From positions 71,989-135,988 of the forward strand of contig NZ_VDGI01000003.1 in the NCBI RefSeq assembly GCF_006861825.1: a DNA stretch of 64,000 nucleotides, read 5' to 3'. Numbering within the stretch: position 1 is the stretch's first letter; each line of letters opens with the position of its first letter. Source of the DNA: Psychrobacillus vulpis. GTDB lineage: Bacteria; Bacillota; Bacilli; Bacillales_A; Planococcaceae. The notes under the pieces were generated by a model. It saw only the letters and a list, made by a program, of their open reading frames with translations, was not told the DNA's origin and searched no databases. Below are positions 16,759-25,410 of the stretch, piece by piece. Made by a program: the position numbers and the translations under genes.

Positions 16759-17310
16759 ATGGATCGTTTAACGCAATCATATTTTGAAAACTTAGAAGCG
16801 GAGGACAAAGATCTTCAATTCGAAGCCTTCGGGAATATTAAAGCAGCAACAAATGAAAAAGTGGATTGGGCTTATGAAGTTTGGGATCAATTAAAGGGAT
16901 GGCTTACAGACCGCGATAATCACCGAAGATCTAGAGCTGCTCAGTTTCTCTCTAGACTAGCGATTAGTGACCCTGAAAAAAGAATGCTCAACGATTTTTC
17001 AGCGTTATGGGAAGTGACAAAGGATCCTAAGTTTGTAACAGCAAGACATAGCTTACAATCCATTTGGAGAGTTGGTTTAGCAGGACCGGAACAAAAAGAG
17101 ATGGTCGTAAACAGCCTCGTTGATCGGTTTATAAACGGAAATGAAGAGAAAAATTATACATTAATTCGTTTTGATATCATTCAATGCCTTAGAAATTTAC
17201 ATGATGAAATAAAAGACGAAGAAATAAAGCAAATTGCATTAGAGTTAATCGAAAAAGAAGAAGATCCAAAATATAAAAAGAAATATGCTACTGTCTGGAA
17301 AAAAGCGTAA
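16759..17310 (+). CDS. HEAT-repeat-like helical protein
   Basis: A 183-residue soluble, all-helical protein. Alternating amphipathic helices (RRSRAAQFLSRLAIS, HSLQSIWRVGLAG, LIRFDIIQCLRNL) suggest an ARM/HEAT-type solenoid of about four repeats. The N-terminal FEAFGNIKAATNEKVDWAYEVW is a conserved-looking cap. No catalytic motif is visible. The ATG follows AAGGGTGATATAA. Such proteins usually mediate protein-protein contact; no partner is indicated here. Confidence 0.65.
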   Translation: MDRLTQSYFENLEAEDKDLQFEAFGNIKAATNEKVDWAYEVWDQLKGWLTDRDNHRRSRAAQFLSRLAISDPEKRMLNDFSALWEVTKDPKFVTARHSLQSIWRVGLAGPEQKEMVVNSLVDRFINGNEEKNYTLIRFDIIQCLRNLHDEIKDEEIKQIALELIEKEEDPKYKKKYATVWKKA

Positions 17311-17357
17311 TCTATTTCGGATTAAATGGAGTGGAGAGGAATATTATTCATGCTTAG

Positions 17358-17621
17358 TATGAATTAGTTACTGATCATTATTTTCTTCATAGAAGTAGAA
17401 CTTTAGAGAAGAAAGATGACAATCCTTTGAATGAAGTAAGGATGCTATGTGATTCAATAAAAGAAAATAATACGATAATGAGCATTAATAAAACGATTAA
17501 CTATAATGCAGCTAAATCAGTGTTGAAGTATGAAAATGGTGATGAGATTAAATTAACTGAAGAAGATTTTGTCCAACAATCGACTGCTTTTTTTGCTGAA
17601 ATCGAAAGTAAATTTCTGTGA
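17358..17621 (+). pseudogene. Truncated ORF, C-terminal part of an unrecognised protein
   Basis: An open frame of 87 codons with no credible start. It opens directly after a TAG at 17355; the first possible start is a TTG at 17427 without a ribosome site. The sequence (RSRTLEKKDDNPLNEVRMLC, then AAKSVLKYENGDEIKLTEED) looks like real protein upstream of any start, which implies the N-terminal part was lost. The same region upstream, 17311-17357, has a decent ribosome site (GGAGAGGAATA) leading to no long frame. Confidence 0.45.
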
Positions 17622-17711
17622 AATCTCCGATAATTGCGTATTGAAATTGAATTGACAACAATTGAAATGATTGATAGTATTACGGTGCATCAGAAAATTG
17701 AATGTAAGATT

Positions 17712-17789
17712 GCGGGGGGACTCTTTGGAGTTGAGAAGGTAAAACCTGACCCTTTGAACCTGTTAGTTAAGACTGACGTAGGGAGCAAT
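17712..17789 (+). promoter_or_regulatory. TPP riboswitch aptamer, first of two
   Basis: The THI-box order is present: GCGGGGGGACTC, GGAGTTGAGAAGG, then ACCCTTTGAACCTGTTAG and GACGTAGGGAGCA. These are the conserved J2-3 and pyrophosphate-sensor segments of thiamine pyrophosphate riboswitches. The terminator at 17819-17848 is its expression platform. Confidence 0.93.
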
Positions 17790-17818
17790 AGGTAATGCAT
17801 TTTATATGTTGAATCCTC

Positions 17819-17848
17819 GCTTCCCGAATTTTTTGGGAAGCTTTTTTT
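17819..17848 (+). terminator. Terminator of the first TPP riboswitch
   Basis: GCTTCCC (17819-17825) pairs with GGGAAGC (17835-17841), then seven T. It lies 30 bp after the first aptamer. Confidence 0.9.
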
Positions 17849-17872
17849 GTAGAGAAAATTGTATATGTATAT

Positions 17873-17951
17873 TGCGGGGGGACTTTTAGGAGTTGAGAAG
17901 GTTAAAACCTGACCCTTTGAACCTGTTAGTTAAGACTGACGTAGGGAGCAA
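17873..17951 (+). promoter_or_regulatory. TPP riboswitch aptamer, second of two
   Basis: Nearly identical to the aptamer at 17712-17789 across the conserved core (GGAGTTGAGAAGG, CCCTTTGAACCTGTTAG, GACGTAGGGAGCA) but diverged in the first stem loop (TTTTAGG against TCTTTGG). It has its own terminator at 17986-18012, so transcription must pass two independent switches before cytX. Confidence 0.93.
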
Positions 17952-17985
17952 ATGGAAAAGGGGCTTTATCTGCTCTCTTCTGTTA

Positions 17986-18012
17986 GCTTCCCGTTGATGG
18001 GGAGCTTTTTTT
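17986..18012 (+). terminator. Terminator of the second TPP riboswitch
   Basis: GCTTCCC (17986-17992) pairs with GGGGAGC (17999-18005, one G-T pair), then seven T. Confidence 0.9.
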
Positions 18013-18066
18013 ATGTTCGGATAACTGATGATATTAGTTAAGTAGAGAAGAGAGGATGAATTTAGC

Positions 18067-19266
18067 TTGAAAAAAAGTAATGTCTTTCAAACATCAAGTG
18101 TGAGCCAGTTTTTCCTATGGTTTGGAGCAGCTGTTTCGATTGCTGAAATATTAACAGGTGCTTTAATTGCCCCACTTGGTTTCACTAAAGGTGTGCAGGC
18201 AATTTTGATAGGGCATGTAGTTGGAGCAATTGTATTGTTGCTTGCGGGAGTAATCAGTGCAAATAGTCGACTTTCATCGATTGAAGCAACGCGAATTTCG
18301 TTTGGACGGATTGGTTCTTACAGTTTTTCGCTGCTAAATATTACGCAGCTCATTGGTTGGACAGCAGTTATGATTGTAAGTGGCTCAATCGTGTTTAACG
18401 GTATTACATTGAAGCTTTTTAATATAAATAACGAGTTACTTTGGAGCGTCGTTATTGCAGTATTTATTATTCTATGGATTGCTTTAGGTATTAAAAGACT
18501 GTCGAAACTGAATTCAGTTGTTGTTGGATTGTTGTTCGTATTTTGTTTAATTTTAACGTATGTCATTTTCAGCGGCGAATCGAAAGTGACGGCATTAGTT
18601 GGTGAGATGAGTTTTGGTACAGCGGTGGAGTTGAGTACGGTCATGTCACTGTCCTGGCTACCTTTAATTGGTGATTATACCCGACATGTGAAACAAAAAC
18701 GTGCAGGTACATTTGCGAGTGTAGCTGGTTACTTTTTAGGGAGCAGTTTGATGTATGTAATCGGGTTAGGAGGAAGTTTATATGTCGGAACTTCTGATAT
18801 CTGTGTGATTTTACTAGCAAGTGGTTTAGGAGTAATGGCTTTGCTCATCGTGTTCTTTTCGACGGTGACTACTACGTTTTTAGATGCTTATTCAGCCGGT
18901 GTGAGTTTTCGAAACCTTTCGGTAAAGTGGGATGAACGTCTTGTAGCGATTGTGTTTACGTTAATCGGGTTAGCAATCGCTATTTTATCACCAGTAAGTG
19001 CATATGAATCTTTTTTATATTTAATAGGTTCTGTATTTGCGCCGCTGTATGGCATATTATTTGTCGATTACTTCTTGTTAGGTAAACGTAAGATAAATGA
19101 GCAATTGAACATACATGTGGGAAACATTTTACTGTGGGCAGTAGGAGTAGCAAGCTATCATTTATTGCTAAATGTCGAACTACCATTAGGTAATTCGTTA
19201 GCAATTTTGATTGGCGTTGGGATTATACATTTTATCATTTGTAAATTAAGGGGGATTCGAAGATGA
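18067..19266 (+). CDS. cytX: Putative hydroxymethylpyrimidine transporter CytX
   Basis: A 399-residue integral membrane protein with about 12 spans of the nucleobase:cation symporter-1 family. The start is a TTG at 18067 preceded by AGAGAGGATG. The segment SWLPLIGDYTRHVKQKRAG is typical of CytX/CodB-like permeases. Its place as first gene of a TPP-riboswitch-controlled thiM-thiD-thiE operon fits CytX, which is predicted to import the thiamine pyrimidine precursor HMP. Its last four bases overlap the thiM start (ATGA). Substrate assignment rests on context and family. Confidence 0.88.
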   Translation: MKKSNVFQTSSVSQFFLWFGAAVSIAEILTGALIAPLGFTKGVQAILIGHVVGAIVLLLAGVISANSRLSSIEATRISFGRIGSYSFSLLNITQLIGWTAVMIVSGSIVFNGITLKLFNINNELLWSVVIAVFIILWIALGIKRLSKLNSVVVGLLFVFCLILTYVIFSGESKVTALVGEMSFGTAVELSTVMSLSWLPLIGDYTRHVKQKRAGTFASVAGYFLGSSLMYVIGLGGSLYVGTSDICVILLASGLGVMALLIVFFSTVTTTFLDAYSAGVSFRNLSVKWDERLVAIVFTLIGLAIAILSPVSAYESFLYLIGSVFAPLYGILFVDYFLLGKRKINEQLNIHVGNILLWAVGVASYHLLLNVELPLGNSLAILIGVGIIHFIICKLRGIRR

Positions 19267-20036
19267 ACACAATAACTCGGATACGTAAAGGAAATCCATT
19301 GATTCATTGTATAACGAATATTGTCGTGGCTAACTTTAAAGCGAATGGTTTACTAGCAGTAGGTGCTTCTCCAGTAATGGCTGATGCAATAGAAGAAGTA
19401 GAAGAGATGACAGGCATTGCTTCTGGGCTTTTGATCAATATTGGAACTCTACATGCGAGGTCCGTTGAAGCGATGAAACTAGCTGGAAAACGTGCTAATC
19501 AAGTAGGTATTCCACTTGTATTAGATCCAGTGGGGGCTGGTGCGACATCTTATCGCCTAAATACTGTACGAGAAATATTAGAAGAGGTAAATATTCAAGT
19601 TCTACGCTGTAATGTGGGAGAGCTAGCGGCTATTGCTAATAGTCCATGGGAGGCAAAGGGCGTAGATAGTGGAAAAGGTGAGCTTGACGTAGTTTTTACT
19701 GCTCAAGAAGTTGCAAAAAAGTATAACTGTATTGTCGCTGTATCCGGTGAAGTCGACATAGTGACAGATGGAAAACAAGTGGAAGAAATTATAGGGGGAG
19801 ACGCACGAATGCCTCTTGTTACGGGTTCTGGTTGTTTGCTAAGTGCTTTGTGTTGTAGTGCTGTCGCAACAACGGAAAAAGACGATTTCCAAGCAGTAGT
19901 TGATGTGATGCATTTTTATAAGCGGATAGGTGAATACGCAGGGAGAAATTCAATAGGTGCAGGTGATTTTGCGGTTCACATATTAAATGGATTAGATCTT
20001 TTAAGCAAAAGGGAGGAAGTGGAATGGTCCAAGTAG
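19263..20036 (+). CDS. thiM: Hydroxyethylthiazole kinase
   Basis: A 257-residue ribokinase-fold enzyme. N-terminal NPLIHCITNIVVANFKANGL, LDPVGAGATSYR and the catalytic-anion-hole region VTGSGCLLSALC are all standard ThiM motifs; the catalytic cysteine GCLLSA is present. It phosphorylates 4-methyl-5-hydroxyethylthiazole with ATP, supplying the thiazole half of thiamine by salvage. It overlaps cytX by four bases and thiD by 13, so translation is coupled. The operon is controlled by the tandem TPP riboswitches. Confidence 0.95.
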   Translation: MNTITRIRKGNPLIHCITNIVVANFKANGLLAVGASPVMADAIEEVEEMTGIASGLLINIGTLHARSVEAMKLAGKRANQVGIPLVLDPVGAGATSYRLNTVREILEEVNIQVLRCNVGELAAIANSPWEAKGVDSGKGELDVVFTAQEVAKKYNCIVAVSGEVDIVTDGKQVEEIIGGDARMPLVTGSGCLLSALCCSAVATTEKDDFQAVVDVMHFYKRIGEYAGRNSIGAGDFAVHILNGLDLLSKREEVEWSK

Positions 20037-20860
20037 TCATGACAGTTGCAGGCTCTGATAGTGGAGGTGGAGCTGGGATTCAAGCTGATTTAAAAACATT
20101 TCAGGAGCTTGGTGTATTTGGTACTACAGCTGTAACAGCTATTACTGTACAAAATACAAAAGGGGTACGAGAAGTTTGTCCGATGACACCAGCGGTTGTT
20201 GCGGATCAAATGGATGCGATATTAGAAGACTTCGATGTAGCATGTATCAAAACAGGGATGTTATTTTCAGCCGATATCATTCGAGCAGTGGCACAAAAGC
20301 TTCATGAATTTAATAGACCATTACTTGTAATTGATCCTGTGATGATTGCAAAGGGTGGCCAATCATTATTATTAGAAGAGGCCATTACAGCACTAAAGAC
20401 GGAACTGTTACCACTTGCAACGATTGTTACTCCAAATATCCCAGAGGCAGAAGTACTTGCAGAGATGAAAATTGAGACACAAGAGGATGTAGAAGTTGCT
20501 GCTAAAAAACTTCTTCAATTAGGAGTAAAAGCGGTAGTTATGAAGGGAGGGCATCGTAAAAACAACGAAAATGCGGAGGATATTGTGTACATGGAAAATG
20601 GGGAACAATTCACAGTTAGCGCGAAGTGGGTTGAAACGAAGGACACTCATGGAACGGGTTGTACTTTTTCAGCTGCATTAACGGCGGAGCTAGCGAAAGG
20701 AGTCCCATTACAAAAGGCTATCGGAACGGCAAAGCAATTTATCCAAGCTGCAATTTCACATGGTCTAAGTATTGGGCATGGGCACGGTCCAACGAATCAT
20801 TTTGCTTATCGAACTTTTAATGAAGTAAAGATGAAAGAAGATGTCATAAATGAATCGTAA
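20024..20860 (+). CDS. thiD: Bifunctional hydroxymethylpyrimidine kinase/phosphomethylpyrimidine kinase
   Basis: A 278-residue ribokinase-like enzyme. MTVAGSDSGGGAGIQADLKT at the start, VIDPVMIAKGG in the middle and KDTHGTGCTFSAALTAELA near the end are diagnostic of ThiD. It phosphorylates HMP twice to HMP-PP, the pyrimidine substrate of ThiE. The ribosome site GGGAGG lies inside the end of thiM, and its own end overlaps thiE by 11 bases. With CytX it forms an HMP import and activation route. Confidence 0.95.
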   Translation: MVQVVMTVAGSDSGGGAGIQADLKTFQELGVFGTTAVTAITVQNTKGVREVCPMTPAVVADQMDAILEDFDVACIKTGMLFSADIIRAVAQKLHEFNRPLLVIDPVMIAKGGQSLLLEEAITALKTELLPLATIVTPNIPEAEVLAEMKIETQEDVEVAAKKLLQLGVKAVVMKGGHRKNNENAEDIVYMENGEQFTVSAKWVETKDTHGTGCTFSAALTAELAKGVPLQKAIGTAKQFIQAAISHGLSIGHGHGPTNHFAYRTFNEVKMKEDVINES

Positions 20861-21482
20861 TATTTTAAATCTTTATTTTATTATGGGTAGTCAGAATTGT
20901 GGAAATGCAGATCCTTTACATGTACTTGAATCTGCGCTAAAGGGTGGTATCTCTTGCTTTCAATTTCGAGAAAAAGGGGAAGGAGCAAGGCAAGGTGAAG
21001 ACTATATAAAATATGCACGAAGCTGTCAAAATCTTTGTAAGAAATATGGGGTTCCTTTTATTGTAAATGATGATGTCCGATTGGCTGAAGAGCTTCAAGC
21101 AGACGGAGTTCATGTTGGGCAGGACGATGAATTAGCACAACATGTCCGAGTGAGGATGCCAGGGAAAATTTTGGGAGTATCCGTACATACATCGGAGGAA
21201 GTGGTGAGTGCGATACAGGCAGGTGCCGACTATATTGGTGTTGGTCCCATTTATGAAACCAAATCGAAAGCCGACGCAAAGCCTGCTGCTGGATTATCAT
21301 TTTTAACGAAAATTGTAACGGAATATCCTGAGTTACCTATTGTAGGAATAGGAGGGATTACTATCGAAAATGCAAAGAGAGTAATAGAAGCAGGAGCGGA
21401 TGGAGTCTCTATAATTTCAGCTATTTCGCAAGCCGAAGATGTCCAGGGAACTGTAAAACAATTATTAAATATTGTTAAATGA
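20850..21482 (+). CDS. thiE: Thiamine-phosphate synthase
   Basis: A 210-residue TIM-barrel enzyme with ThiE motifs FQFREKGEG, PFIVNDDVRLAEELQADGVH, VGQDD and the phosphate-binding GVGPIYETKSKADA and GIGGI. It joins HMP-PP and thiazole phosphate to give thiamine phosphate. It is the last gene of the cytX-thiM-thiD-thiE salvage operon. No thiazole or pyrimidine de novo synthesis genes are present in the window. A kinase further along, thiN at 60006, makes TPP from thiamine. Confidence 0.95.
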   Translation: MNRNILNLYFIMGSQNCGNADPLHVLESALKGGISCFQFREKGEGARQGEDYIKYARSCQNLCKKYGVPFIVNDDVRLAEELQADGVHVGQDDELAQHVRVRMPGKILGVSVHTSEEVVSAIQAGADYIGVGPIYETKSKADAKPAAGLSFLTKIVTEYPELPIVGIGGITIENAKRVIEAGADGVSIISAISQAEDVQGTVKQLLNIVK

Positions 21483-21603
21483 AAGGATAATTCTGCTTTA
21501 TCACAGGCTAATATTCGAAATAACAAACTGAAATTACTCCTAGACTCGAAGGAAAAATAAAGAATCGGTGTTTTAACTACAGAAAAAACGGGGAAAAGGT
21601 TTG

Positions 21604-21645
21604 GCCGCTAATCCAATCAATTAGGATTAGCGGCTATTTTATTTT
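21604..21645 (+). terminator. Terminator of the thiamine operon
   Basis: GCCGCTAATCC (21604-21614) pairs perfectly with GGATTAGCGGC (21624-21634), then TATTTTATTTTTTT, which overlaps the stop of the convergent spore-protein gene. Confidence 0.85.
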
Positions 21646-21911
21646 TTTAACATTTGCTCCTGGGCCATTCTAATCATTTCTTTGACCATATTACCGCCAA
21701 TTGGACCGCCAATCTTACCAGCCTGTTCAGATGTTAGTTTGCCATTATAGCCCTTACTCAGAGGGATATTTAGTTCGTCAGCAATTTCGTATTTGACATT
21801 ATCGGGATTGTTACTTTCTACATGATATCCTTGTTCTTTCATAATTCGCGCTTTGAGTTTATCTAATTCCTTGCGTGCTGACGGTACTAATATTTTATTT
21901 TTATTTGCCAA
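21639..21911 (-). CDS. Alpha/beta-type small acid-soluble spore protein
   Basis: A 90-residue DNA-binding spore-core protein. The germination-protease site is seen in YEIADEL (about residues 40-46), and the second conserved block is AGKIGGPIGGNMVKEMIRMA. The start is a TTG preceded by AAAGGAGTG. Proteins of this family coat DNA in the dormant spore, protect it from UV and are digested at germination for amino acids. Upstream on the minus strand, TGAGTA and ATACCCTA separated by about 17 bases resemble a sigma-G promoter. The N-terminus has a less usual LVPSARKELDKLK. It marks the organism as an endospore former. Confidence 0.9.
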   Translation of the reverse strand: MANKNKILVPSARKELDKLKARIMKEQGYHVESNNPDNVKYEIADELNIPLSKGYNGKLTSEQAGKIGGPIGGNMVKEMIRMAQEQMLKK

Positions 21912-22164
21912 TTTTTATCACTCCTTTGTTTATTAGGGTATCCTAAAATTGACATATTACTCATACCAAAAATAATAGTTGATTACCTTAGAACGTTAAA
22001 TTAGAGTAGGCTACTTGAATGGTTAAATGACAGAATCACTTCGACCAACGTTACAAAAACTACCGGAACCAGAATGTTTAGAATATAATAATAAATAGTT
22101 TACGTTCACTCATATGGTAAAAACCTAAATGAAAGAAGACTCAACATAAAAGGAGGATTAGTAG

Positions 22165-22650
22165 ATGTATGTTAATGCGAGAGCTATATTAGAAAGACAA
22201 AGTGAATCAGGAATAGAAGTATTAGTACAAGTTAGAGATAAACCTAATCAACCTCAAACCTTAGAGTTTCCCGGTGGAAGAATTGAAGAGTTTGAGTCTA
22301 TAATTGATGCCTTATATCGTGAAGTGTTAGAGGAAACAGGATTAAAAATTAATGTAATAAAAGGCGATATAAATCAACAATTATACTCAAATAGTGGAAT
22401 ATCTATTGAAGGATTAACTCCATTTTTTGTCTATCAAACTGTTAAAGGTCCAGTTGATTCAATTGGTTTTATCTTTAGGTGTGAAGTCGAAGAAGGAGAA
22501 ACAACTATTAATGAGGAGTCTTTTGGGCATCAGTGGATGAATCTAAAAGATCTTGAGGAGTTATTTCAAAATACTCCTCATGTGTTTGATTTCTTAACTC
22601 AAGGGTTATTATCATATTATCTGGATTGGGTAAAAGTGAATTTGAAATAG
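22165..22650 (+). CDS. Nudix hydrolase
   Basis: A 161-residue protein with a perfect Nudix box: G-x5-E-x7-REVLEETGL within GGRIEEFESIIDALYREV (about residues 38-61). Nudix enzymes hydrolyse nucleoside diphosphates linked to another group, with divalent metal at the box glutamates. The strong AAAGGAGGA before the ATG fixes the start. It stands alone; the substrate cannot be inferred. Confidence 0.85.
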   Translation: MYVNARAILERQSESGIEVLVQVRDKPNQPQTLEFPGGRIEEFESIIDALYREVLEETGLKINVIKGDINQQLYSNSGISIEGLTPFFVYQTVKGPVDSIGFIFRCEVEEGETTINEESFGHQWMNLKDLEELFQNTPHVFDFLTQGLLSYYLDWVKVNLK

Positions 22651-22656
22651 GTAACG

Positions 22657-22682
22657 ATAAATAAATAAATAAATAAATAAAT
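22657..22682. repeat. ATAA tetranucleotide microsatellite
   Basis: Six to seven ATAA units follow the Nudix stop codon. They are intergenic. Confidence 0.9.
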
Positions 22683-22774
22683 ATTCATTGTTAGATTCAG
22701 TCTGTAGACAAACCCAATAAAATTGAGAATGCCTACAGATTTCTTCTTATTAAATGAATGTAGACTAATTGGTC

Positions 22775-23090
22775 CGGAAAAAGCCACTCGCTTTCCGCGG
22801 ACGAACTGCCAATCCTCCTCGCTCGTACCTCGAGGGCACTGAAAAAGTCCTCCAAGAGATTACATAGAGAGTATGGTGAATGACGAGTTGTTCACATACT
22901 CTCTTTTTATTGGGAAATCGTTGATTTCCGTTCCAGGCGGACGCTTTCCGCCGGCATGGCTTCAGCCGCTTCCCTTGCTCCTGCGCAAGCTCGTCGCAAA
23001 AATTAATTTCGCTACGCTCAGTCCAGGGTCTTCAGCTCATGCTATTCCGGCTGGAGTCGCCGCCTTCCCCTCCAATCAACAAGCATCCAC
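22775..23090. repeat. Composite GC-rich repeat with internal hairpin
   Basis: Two pieces of the intergenic repeat family (about 22775-22860 with CACTCGCTTTCCGCGGACG, and 22930-23090 with GGACGCTTTCCGCC, GGGTCTTCAGCTC and GGCTGGAGTCGCCG) surround a hairpin, GAGAGTATG...CATACTCTC (about 22868-22903), followed by TTTTTATT. No gene is supported in 22651-23151. Confidence 0.7.
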
Positions 23091-23151
23091 CTATTCTTCT
23101 AAAAACCTTCTTCGTTTATAATAGAGAGACTAACTAATGGTGGTGTGCAAA

Positions 23152-23892
23152 ATGATTTCTAACCAAGAAACCCTTAATTTAAGCCCATTCATGGCGATTT
23201 ATAATTTGGTTGTTCCTAAAGATAATATACTTCGTCAAATAAACGAATTGGTAGAATTCTCCTTCGTTTTAGAGGAGTTGAAAACAAAATATTGTTTAGA
23301 TAATGGTCGGAATGCCGTTCCCCCAATTCGGATGTTCAAGTGCTTACTATTAAAGGCAATTTTTGATGTATCCGATGTGGATCTAGTAGAACGGTCCAAA
23401 TACGACATGTCGTTCAAGTATTTCTTAGATCTGGCACCAGAAGATCCCGTGATCGAACCAAGTTCACTCACTAAATTTCGCAGGCTTCGTCTCCAAGACG
23501 TAGGCTTATTAGATTTGCTTATTGGGAAAACAGTTGAAATCGCCATCGACCAAAAAATCATCCAAAGTAAAACAATTATTGTGGATGCCACTCATACAAA
23601 GGCACGTTATAATCAAAAATCACCGAAAGAATTTTTACAAGAGAAATCCAAGAATGTACGGAAAGCGGTTTATAAATTGGGTGAATCGATGAAAGGAAAG
23701 TTTCCACCAAAGCCCACTTCTGACGAAGTAATGGATGAATTGGTCTACTGCAAAGAAGTAATTGCCATCATTGAAAAGGAACCGAAAATTACCCAAATTC
23801 CAGCCTTTCCGCAGGAGTCTCGCGGCTTTTTCTTCTTAAACGTTATTTTTTGTATAAAGCAACTCGGTATGGGAAAAGTTGTGCTTCCATAA
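23152..23892 (+). pseudogene. Truncated IS1182-family transposase
   Basis: From the ATG at 23152 (upstream word GGTGGTGTGC) the frame encodes the N-terminal half of an IS1182-type DDE transposase. It has the conserved start YNLVVPKDNILRQINELVEF, RMFKCLLLKAIFDVSDVDLV, EPSSLTKFRR and the first catalytic aspartate in IIVDATHTKARY. At about 23800 the similarity ends in CAGCCTTTCCGCAGGAGTC, a piece of the intergenic repeat, and the last roughly 30 codons are unrelated. The rest of the transposase is missing, so the element cannot move by itself. Confidence 0.8.
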
Positions 23893-24145
23893 TCCCTTCT
23901 TTAACAGCTGGGTCGTTATTCATCAGTTCAATTGCTTCTTCCTCGGTATCTACTTCTAAAATAACAATTCCCATTGGGTCCGAGTTCAAAGTTCTACCCG
24001 CTAAAAAGAGTTTTCCTTCTTGTTGCAAATTTTGTAATACCTCGAAATGATGTTGGACGATTGAATTTTCTTTATTAGTCCAGCTAGCTTCATCTAACAG
24101 GGAAGGTACGAGTTTCAGTTGATATAAAAACTGTAATTTTTCCAT
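23843..24145 (-). CDS. YciI-family protein
   Basis: A 100-residue protein of the YCII-related fold (dimeric ferredoxin-like). The typical strand-helix pattern ends with FLAGRTLNSDPMGIVILEVD, DTEEEAIELMNNDPAV and AQLFPYRVALYKK. The N-terminal histidine and aspartate of the family appear as HHFEVLQNLQ and DPAVKEG. Start preceded by AAGGAGGCTAATA. Function unknown in most members. It converges with, and overlaps, the end of the truncated transposase frame. Confidence 0.8.
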   Translation of the reverse strand: MEKLQFLYQLKLVPSLLDEASWTNKENSIVQHHFEVLQNLQQEGKLFLAGRTLNSDPMGIVILEVDTEEEAIELMNNDPAVKEGIMEAQLFPYRVALYKK

Positions 24146-24429
24146 TATTAGCCTCCTTAGAAGTGTAATGTAGACGTGTATTTAGCCTTAATTGTATCAA
24201 AAAAATATAGCGATAGTAAAAAAGGTATTTTGTTGATAATTATAGAGTAATATTTGTATGAAATCTGATCAAATCCACAAACCCTAATATTTCGAATGAT
24301 TTTAATTAAAATAATTCATTTCATTAATTTCGATTCTGATAATATAATATCGGTTGGAGTGAAAATATCGTCTTTCAGATCGGATTCCTATACAATATGA
24401 GGAATATTATTCGTATAGGGGGAGTATGT

Positions 24430-25332
24430 ATGGAACTTCGCAATCTAAAGACTTTTTTAGTTGTTGCGGAATGTGGGGGATTTACGCGCGCTGGTGAACA
24501 GTTGGGATATACTCAGTCGACAGTGACTAATCATGTTAGAGCGTTGGAGGAGGCTGTTGGGAATCGTCTCTTTGAACGACTAGGAAAAACAGTTGTTTTG
24601 ACGGATGCTGGCACACATCTAGCATCTTATGCAAAGGAAATTCTACATCTTTATCAAGAAGCAGTCGATTCTTCCAGGTTAAACAAAGAGCCTTCTGGTA
24701 CGGTCTTAATTGGGGCAAATGAATCTCTGATGGTATATAGATTACCGACCATACTGTATGAGTTTAAAAGAATGTACCCGAATGTTCATCTTATTTTGCA
24801 GCCGTCCGAAAGCCAGGAGCTTAACAATGAGTTGAAATCTGGAAAGTTTGATTTGGCGTTATTTACAAATCCTGAAAAACTTGGATCAGATATAATTACG
24901 AGAGATTTAGTGAAAGAGACATTGGTTATGATTGCACCGCCTGGTCATCGATTATGTGAAAAAGCGGTGATAACTCCGAACGATTTGGAGAGTGAAGTAT
25001 TGCTTCTGACAGAATCAGGAAGCTATAGAGATTTATTAGAAAGATGGATCAAAGAAGAAGGAGTAAGTTGTTCACGTATCACTTTTTGGAACATCGAGGC
25101 CATCAAGCAATCGGTGAAGTGCGGCTTAGGTCTTTCCTATTTACCCTTGATGACGGTAAAGGATGAGCTGGAGCGTGGTAGTTTAATAGAACTGCCGTGG
25201 GTGCACAGCGAGGAATTCGTGACTACTCAACTAGCGTATCACAAAGATAAGTGGCTGACGCCTGCAATGAATAAATTAATTGAGATAATTGATAAACACG
25301 CAAAAAAATGGGTGTCGGAAGATCGGCAGTAA
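24430..25332 (+). CDS. LysR-family transcriptional regulator
   Basis: A 300-residue LysR protein: helix-turn-helix ELRNLKTFLVVAECGGFTRA, then GYTQSTVTNHVRALEE, followed by a type 2 periplasmic-binding-like effector domain. The ATG at 24430 is chosen because GGGGGAGT stands just upstream; in-frame codons before it lack a site. It is followed by its own terminator (25345-25382) and then a YitT-family membrane protein gene, which may be a target. Upstream, 24180-24429, is AT-rich with a likely promoter but no clear box I can defend. Confidence 0.85.
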   Translation: MELRNLKTFLVVAECGGFTRAGEQLGYTQSTVTNHVRALEEAVGNRLFERLGKTVVLTDAGTHLASYAKEILHLYQEAVDSSRLNKEPSGTVLIGANESLMVYRLPTILYEFKRMYPNVHLILQPSESQELNNELKSGKFDLALFTNPEKLGSDIITRDLVKETLVMIAPPGHRLCEKAVITPNDLESEVLLLTESGSYRDLLERWIKEEGVSCSRITFWNIEAIKQSVKCGLGLSYLPLMTVKDELERGSLIELPWVHSEEFVTTQLAYHKDKWLTPAMNKLIEIIDKHAKKWVSEDRQ

Positions 25333-25344
25333 ATTACATAAAGT

Positions 25345-25382
25345 GGCGTTTGGTCCAATTTCGGCTAAACGCCCAATTTTTT
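25345..25382 (+). terminator. Terminator of the LysR gene
   Basis: GGCGTTT (25345-25351) pairs with AAACGCC (25367-25373), then CAATTTTTT. Confidence 0.75.
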
Positions 25383-25410
25383 GACGGGTTCAATTGGTAG
25401 GAGGATTTAC

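Noticed and set aside
22027-22098. 23-codon frame MTESLRPTLQKLPEPECLEY before the Nudix gene
   Set aside because: No ribosome site; the strong AGGAGG belongs to the Nudix gene further on.
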